A stretch of DNA of 64,000 nt from Siphonodentalium dalli. Lineage: Eukaryota > Mollusca > Scaphopoda > Gadilida > Siphonodentaliidae. Positions 58,299-64,000 of the stretch are shown here, piece after piece. Numbering within the stretch: position 1 is the stretch's first letter; the number at the start of each line of letters is the position of its first letter. The stretch is from assembly GCA_032622095.1 (NCBI GenBank), contig CP136065.1, forward strand, positions 57,471,949-57,535,948. Reading direction: 5' to 3'. A model generated the notes under the pieces. The model saw only the letters and a list, made by a program, of their open reading frames with translations, made no database searches and was not told the DNA's origin. The position numbers were made by a program, and so were the translations under genes.

Positions 58299-58753
58299 CC
58301 CTTTACCCAACAGAACGGCCCTGTGCCAATGCATTCTCTTATATATGCGAGTCGACCATAGGTCGCCTCGCATATATAAGAGAATGCATTGGCTTAACAC
58401 ATATTAAAAATGATAAAATTGTCAAAGAACGTAGAAAAATATTATAAAAAATGTTAAAAAATGTAAGAAAAAATTATAAAATTGTTAAAGAATGTAAGAA
58501 AAAATGGTAAAAAGTGTTAAAAAAGATTTTTTTTAGGCCAATGCATTCTCTTATATATGAGAGGCGACTATGGTCGAATCGCATATATAAGAGAATGCAT
58601 TGGCACAGGGCATAACTGTAACCATCACAATGTGGTCAATGAACCGGTTCCAATGATATCCATATTTGTATGGTGTTATTGAGACAGACAGAAGATATTT
58701 TAGGCTGTTGAAGCTTTATTTGGGCGTTTTTGGCCGCTTTGTTGGGTAAAGGG
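58299..58753. mobile_element. TTAA-flanked MITE (CCCTTTACCCAACA ends) with D1 pair, intact reference copy
   Basis: TTAA at 58295-58298 and 58754-58757. D1 hairpins lie at about 58324-58394 and 58536-58606. The same spacer and right flank are found split in the copy at 48320-49915. Confidence 0.88.
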
Positions 58754-58851
58754 TTAATGGAGTCATCGCGGAAGGATAGAACTCGAGGCTTCATCTCTCA
58801 TTCTATCCTTCCGTGCTAACACTCGTTCCATATCAGCAAATCCATTAACTC
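58753..58851. repeat. Hairpin adjoining the MITE
   Basis: GTTAATGGAGTCATCGCGGA...GGATAGAA pairs with TTCTATCCTTCCGTG...TCCATTAAC. It overlaps the MITE's right TTAA. Confidence 0.6.
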
Positions 58852-58854
58852 GTG

Positions 58855-59555
58855 CCATTCTGTGTATGTATGTCGGTGCAATTAAGCCTACAGCTAAGAA
58901 TGCCACATTCAGACCTATGTTCCGCCCGATATGGGCACACTTTATCTATGAGTAGAAACATGAGTAATATAATGATCATTCTATTCAATTTATACCATGT
59001 CTAAAGTAATCATCCGGTAACCAAAAGCGAAAAGATGGACAGACAACCCAACCAATAACATAATACGTCCCGTTTTTTAAATACAGATTGTTGAAAAACC
59101 AAATTTTTACAGTATCATTTTTATTCACTTAAAAATTACTACCCACTAAACTATAAGGTATATCTCTCCTAAGTCCTCAGTTTTCGAAGGTGAAACTAAA
59201 ACTGGTACAGATTATCGATGGTACGATATCGAACTCTATTTGTAAACATCATTTCCTGAGCACATACTATATATTCCTAGCGATCTCCACTACCCTTCCT
59301 TTTCGAATCATGACAGATCATTCCATAATCCAAGCTTGCATGTGGGATGTTCTTTAGAACTGGGAGGTGCTTCTGGTTTAGTGAGTAGCAATTTTAAAGG
59401 GAATACAAATTATACTGTAAAAATTTGGTTCCCCTAAGATAACTTACCCACAAAACTATATGGTAGAATTCACAAAAAGGATTAGGAAATGAGGATATTT
59501 ATCTTATAGATGTGACTGTAGAATATAAAGATAATACTGAGATCTCTTTGTGCCT
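58855..59555. other. Mostly unrecognised intron sequence with a decayed element tail
   Basis: 58985-59100 contains 'aagtaatcatccggtaacc', a dimer of ggac and 'ataatacgtcccgttttttaaat', a worn pearl-like 3' end. Nothing else was recognised. Confidence 0.45.
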
Positions 59556-59974
59556 AATCAAGGCCATATTCGAACTTGACCTGTATTTGGTTCAGATCCG
59601 ATAACACAAACTAATGTAATCATCCGGAAACCTCAAGTCGAAAAGGGGCCATAACTCCGGTAAAAATGGGCGGACAGAACCCATGTTCAAACTTGACCTG
59701 TGTTTTGAGCTGATAAACTCACATATAAAATTTGGTTTCACTAAAGTTCTCATCTGGAAACTTTCCGAACGAACAGACACCGGCTATTATAATCCCACAA
59801 AAAAAATTCAAGGGACAACAAAGTGTGAATTCTATCAACGATATATTCCATAGTAAGCGGAGCCATAATCATCTCTACTACAGTTTGCAACTTTTGGCAA
59901 TAACATTATCGAATAAATAATTGGAACAGATTGTATTGACTCCATATTCCACAGTATTTGGATTTGATAATTAC

Positions 59975-60142
59975 CTGGACACGGTTTATTCCAGCAATCG
60001 GTCATCTCAGTTTGGTTACCCTGACAATCATGTCCTCCGTGCCTTGGTGCGGGATTACTGCATGTTCTTGTCAGATTCTGGATTCCCTGCCCACAACTAA
60101 CACTACAGCGACTGGAGGTCCACTCCGACCAAGAACCATCAA
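59975..60142 (-). CDS. TSP1/C-type lectin gene, exon: third TSP1 repeat
   Basis: 168 bp, phase 1 to 1, donor CCAG|GTAATT. Reads VDGSWSEWTSSRCSVSCGQG, IQNLTRTCSNPAPRHGG, then HDCQGNQTEMTDCWNKPCP. All six TSP1 cysteines, the first W-x-x-W pair and the R-T-C-x-NP motif are present. One codon (SSR instead of SRA) differs from the sister exons in the region before the first cysteine. TSP1 repeats are extracellular adhesion and matrix-binding modules. Confidence 0.92.
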
Positions 60143-60649
60143 CTAGAGTTATTAAGAATTGTTTATTTTATTCCACAAGGACCATAACTCTGGGATAAAA
60201 TGGGCAGAATGAGCCCATATTCAAACTTAACCTGTATTTGGAGATGATCACCTGACATACCAAATTTGGTTCAGATCCGATCACACAAACTAAAGTTATC
60301 ATCCGGAAACCTCAATTCGACAAAATTCTAAGTAAAAAAGGGGCCATAACTTCAGTAAAAATGGGCGGACCCATGTTCGAACTTGACCTGAGTTTTGAGC
60401 TGATAAACTCACATACCAATTTTTGTTTCACTAAAGTTTTCATCCAGAAACTTTCCGAATGGACGGACACAGGCTATTATAACAGTCCCCCAAAACAAAT
60501 TCAGGGGACAAAAAAGTGTGAATTCTATCAACGATATATATTCCCAGTAAGCGGAGCCATAATTATTTTTGGCAATAGCGTTATCGAATAAATACTTGGA
60601 ACAGATTGTATTGACTCTATATTCCACAGTACTTGGATTTGATAATTAC

Positions 60650-60817
60650 CTGGACACGGTGTATTCCAGCAATCGGTCATCTCAGTTTGGTTACCCTGAC
60701 AATCATGTCCTCCATGCCTTGGTGCGGGATCACTGCATGTTCTTGTCAGATTCTGGATTCCCTGCCCACAACTAACACTACATGCTCTGGATGTCCACTC
60801 CGACCAAGATCCATCAA
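60650..60817 (-). CDS. TSP1/C-type lectin gene, exon: second TSP1 repeat
   Basis: 168 bp, phase 1 to 1, acceptor AAAACTCCAG, donor CCAG|GTAATT. Reads VDGSWSEWTSRACSVSCGQG with TRTCSDPAPRHGG and CWNTPCP. Six cysteines. Very close in sequence to the exons on either side, as expected for a recent duplicate. Symmetric phase lets it be gained or lost without shifting the frame. Confidence 0.92.
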
Positions 60818-61329
60818 CTGGAGTTTTAAGAATTGTTTATTTTATTCCACAAGGACCATAACTCTGGCAAAAATGGGCGGATTGAGCCCATATTCGAACT
60901 TAACCTGTATTTGGAGCTGATCACCTGACGTACCAAGTTTGGTTCAGATCCGATCACACAAACTAAAGTTATCATCCGGAAACCTCAAATTGACAAAATT
61001 CTAAGTAAAAAAGGGGCCATATAAACTTCGGTAAAAAAGGATGGGCCGAACCCATGTTCAAACTTGACCTGAGTTTTGAGCTGATAAACTCACATACCAA
61101 ATTTGGTTTCACTAAAGTTTTCATCCAGAAACTTTCCGAATGGACGGACACAGGCTATTATAACAGTCCCCCAAAACAAATTCAGGGGACAAAAAAGTGT
61201 GAATTCTATCAACGATATATTCCACAGTAAGGGGAGCCATAATCATTTTTGGCAATAACGTTATCGAATAAATACTTGGAACAGATTGTATCGACTCTAT
61301 ATTCCACAGTACTTGGATTTGATAATTAC

Positions 61330-61497
61330 CTGGACACGGTGTATTCCAGCAATCGCCCATCTCAGTTTGGTTACCCTGACAATCATGTCCTCCGTGCCTT
61401 GGTTCAGGATTACTACATGTTCTAGTCAGATTCTGGATTCCCTGCCCACAACTAACACTACATGCTCTGGAGGTCCACTCCGACCAAGAACCATCAA
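61330..61497 (-). CDS. TSP1/C-type lectin gene, exon: first TSP1 repeat visible in the window
   Basis: 168 bp, phase 1 to 1, acceptor TTAACTCCAG, donor CCAG|GTAATT. Reads VDGSWSEWTSRACSVSCGQG, TRTCSNPEPRHGG, then TEMGDCWNTPCP, with six cysteines. The single base entering the first codon must come from an upstream exon beyond 61.5 kb. No such exon or signal peptide was recognised between here and 64 kb, so the gene's 5' part is probably outside the window. Confidence 0.92.
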
Positions 61498-61769
61498 CTG
61501 GAGTTAATAAGAATAGTTCATGTTATTCCAGGAAACAGACCTTTAATAAGTAGTGACACATAGTCCAAATAAGAGTATTTAACTTATGAATCATTATTAA
61601 TCATTTGATTCCCGGAACCTGACCGGGCTATAACAAATAAAGTGAAGCCATGGGGCTTTAATAATAGAAAATCCTGCACTGTTTTTCTAATCTTGTGCGA
61701 AAAATATGCAAACTTTCGATATCAATGTCCAAAAAATTGATCACCTTGTAACAAGGGACAATGATTTCA

Positions 61770-62390
61770 TTATGGAACGCTGACAGATTGTTGAAAACCT
61801 AATGTGACATATATGCTAGACCTATATCAAACTTCAAACAGCACCCCTCCAGCAGTACTTAGCAAGGGAAAGAACTCTGTTATGTAGCTTGTACCTTGTA
61901 AACACCAAAAGCGGAATGCTATTCTGTTAGTGAAAACTTAGTGATATGAAACACTCCTGAGGGGGAGTGATCAAATAGAAATGGAGAATAATCTTGCTCA
62001 AAAGTAGTTATTTTTTACGAATATTAATCCAAATTGATGACACATCGTCATTCTTTTATATTAATTAAATACAATGACTCTCAATGGTGAAATTATTTGC
62101 GTTAGTTTATCATCAATAGCTGTGTCCAGAATCGAGATGTAAATATTACAATTGAATGTAGTTCAGACTATGTTTTCTATGGTATGGTACGATGATATGA
62201 TGGAATGCTGACAGATTGTTAAAAACCTAATGTGACATATACTAGACCTATATCAAACTTCAAATAGCACCCCTCCACCAGTACTTCATGCAAGACAAGG
62301 GAGAGAACTCTGTTATGTAGCTTGTACCTATATACACACCAGTTGCAAAGCGGAATGTCATTTGGTTATTGAAGACTTGACATATTCCTT
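61770..62390 (+). repeat. Direct duplication of about 180 bp
   Basis: 61770-61945 and 62195-62390 share GCTGACAGATTGTT, AAACCTAATGTGACATATA, CACCCCTCCA and GAACTCTGTTATGTAGCTTG. They are about 425 bp apart with unique sequence between. Confidence 0.75.
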
Positions 62391-62401
62391 CTTGCTGTCC
62401 C

Positions 62402-63048
62402 CAGTGTTTGCGCTGTCAGTGGCCACAAAAAACGTCATTTGGCCAAACTTTTGATCAAACCGTTTTTTCACCACAAATGGAGACATAAATCTAATTCAAA
62501 AAGCGCTGAATAGATCGACGAAGTGAGGCATTGAAATATCACTGATTTTGGACAAGCGGGTTTCGTACTTCGGATACATCATACGGTGACAACCCAAATT
62601 TATTTTGTAAGGGGAGCATTGATTGAATGGTAATGGCTGTACAGATGTGATTACTAATTGTCAAAGACCTTTATCTCTGTATTGGTTATATCATAGTTAG
62701 TTGATTAGGTGGTCTGTAAGATGAAATACGAAATGCATTGTCCTATGCTATGGCATGTCAGTTACGTAATGTGTCGTAAACTGCCTCCTGTTTTATAACA
62801 ACTGGGCTTCACACCATAAAGGTAATTAATACAACAATTGGTATTCAATACCTCATGATAATAAGCGAAAATAGCGATGATAACTAACACAGCCCATTAC
62901 TTGATTAGTTGGAATACATGGTGTAAGCTACACGATATAGTTTTTTTTAATTTGGCCAAAAACATTTGACCATTTTTTTTTATTTGCCACTAAAAATTTC
63001 ATTTGCACTTTTATGGCCAGAAGATTTTTCAGTGCAGCGCGAAATCTG
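62402..63048. mobile_element. hAT-like non-autonomous element, exact 8-bp TSD
   Basis: CAGTGTTTGCGCTGTCAGTG at the left and GTGCAGCGCGAAATCTG at the right, flanked by GCTGTCCC at 62394-62401 and 63049-63056. Same family as 32638-33555 (shared 'ttggccaaa' phrases). The - strand frame 62928-63137 runs off its end and is not a gene. Confidence 0.82.
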
Positions 63049-63056
63049 GCTGTCCC

Positions 63057-64000
63057 TCGAAACTTTGAAACCATTTGAAATAAATATATAAAACATTCAA
63101 AATCAAGAAGTAAAGTTGGTTTCATGTATATTACCAATAGGTATGACCAATGTCGTGACTAAAGATTATGATGTAACAGTCCATGTACATGCATACAAGG
63201 GTCAGTTATGCGGCATTGTGTTTATCAGCATGGACTTGGAATATGTCAGCAGAATCAGTGAAATGGTGTTATCAAATGGGCAGCAGACAAAATATCCACA
63301 CTCGCTTAAACCCTTGTGAAGACCATCTAGGAATTAAACGAGAGGCCGATCAAGATCGGCAGATGTTAACCCATCCCTTGGCGATAGTAAATTACTATGA
63401 TCGGAATCATAAATGAGAGTTTTGATGTTGAATTATAGAGTATACTGTTATGTACTATTATAGACAAATGTACATAAAACAAATTATTGGAATTTATGGG
63501 CACTCGCATTTATATAAGAGAATGCACTGGTACGGATCTGTAATGCTGCACCACCACAGCCTTGGGTTAAATGTGAAAAAGGTGACCTGGACATGGAATA
63601 CTTGGGTTAAGAGAGTCCAATTTAAGTTTACAATGATAATATCTCAAATTCTACCAACAACACCGATCAAGATAAAGACACCTCACTGCTGACCCATTAA
63701 TATCAATTATATAGCAGAGCTGTCAACAAATCACAGACATTGTTTATATTGATGCTGGCATCTCTATTAATACAATAACATTTATAATGACGTCAGACCA
63801 TTTGTAGAGTTATATATTCAGCTGTGCAATACAGCATCCAGCAAACTTTTAAAAGCACTGTTTTATCAGGAAATCTTTCACAGACTGTCCATCATAATTA
63901 AATGGTCTGTGGGATACAGTCTATCACCAAATAAATAACATTCTATTAACCAGTGGCAGTCTATATAGTACACTCCAATATTGTGAACTACACATGTGTT
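63057..64000. other. No recognised gene; one D1 remnant
   Basis: 63503-63575 (CGCATTTATATAAGAGAATG ... GCTGCACCACCACAGC) is the right half of a degenerate D1 MITE. Overlapping + frames at 63116-63416 look mildly protein-like but have no recognisable motif. Confidence 0.4.

Larger units (their letters stand above)
59560..61500 (+). repeat. Threefold tandem duplication (about 675-680 bp) of TSP1 exon plus intron
   Basis: Exon ends are spaced 675 and 680 bp apart (59975, 60650, 61330). Flanking introns are also repeated and consist of pearl-like monomer sequence ('ggggccataacttc', 'gaacttgacctg', 'tcatccggaaacct'). The leftmost unit is truncated at its outer side. Confidence 0.9.

Overview
The window is intron-rich, repeat-saturated animal DNA. 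There are no long open frames. The only convincing coding sequence is short exons bounded by AG/GT splice sites. The repeat types (about 160-175 bp tandem monomers capped by (ggac)n and a terminal hairpin, TTAA-flanked MITEs, full-length fold-back elements) and a TSP1 plus C-type lectin gene point to a marine lophotrochozoan, most likely a bivalve mollusc. That assignment is an inference from style, not a database match.

Two genes lie tail to tail. On the + strand, four exons (25872-25954, 31610-31685, 38220-38366, 39314-39451) encode the C-terminal PH domain and short tail of a beta-spectrin, ending in TAG at 39451. No upstream spectrin-repeat exon was recognised. On the - strand, six exons (61330-61497, 60650-60817, 59975-60142, 56081-56257, 54211-54381, 51532-51743) encode four thrombospondin type-1 repeats followed by a C-type lectin-like domain. 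Its stop lies at 51532-51534 with an AATAAA signal about 100 bp beyond. All internal junctions of this gene are phase 1, and three of the TSP1 exons are a recent tandem duplication.

Everything else is mobile or repetitive. 1-3844 is a 161-bp monomer satellite inside a pearl/HINE-like element. 3.8-16.4 kb holds fold-back and terminal-inverted-repeat elements and a decayed LINE 3' end. 17.1-22.2 kb is a tandem segmental duplication. 25.95-30.53 kb is a 26-bp minisatellite whose unit is a copy of the beta-spectrin exon/intron junction, repeating a 5' splice site roughly 170 times. 32.2-38.0 kb is one 5.8-kb insertion with a 6-bp target-site duplication, containing an hAT-like element and a piggyBac relic. 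39.6-51 kb and the introns of the lectin gene are packed with MITEs.

The most unusual theme is a 'dumbbell' cassette: two mutually inverted perfect hairpins separated by an AT-rich spacer, flanked by outer terminal inverted repeats. One cassette (called D1 below; arms containing AATGCATTCTCTTATATATG) occurs inside four different outer terminal repeats, three of them TTAA-flanked and piggyBac-like and one TGTGAC-type. A second, unrelated cassette (D2; arms containing GAATGAGGTCCCCAGAGGG) has the same architecture with yet another outer repeat. A third hairpin family (FB1; ends CAGTAATGCCC, flanked by TA) is a plain fold-back. Coordinates and identities were worked out by eye, so boundaries may be off by a few bases.
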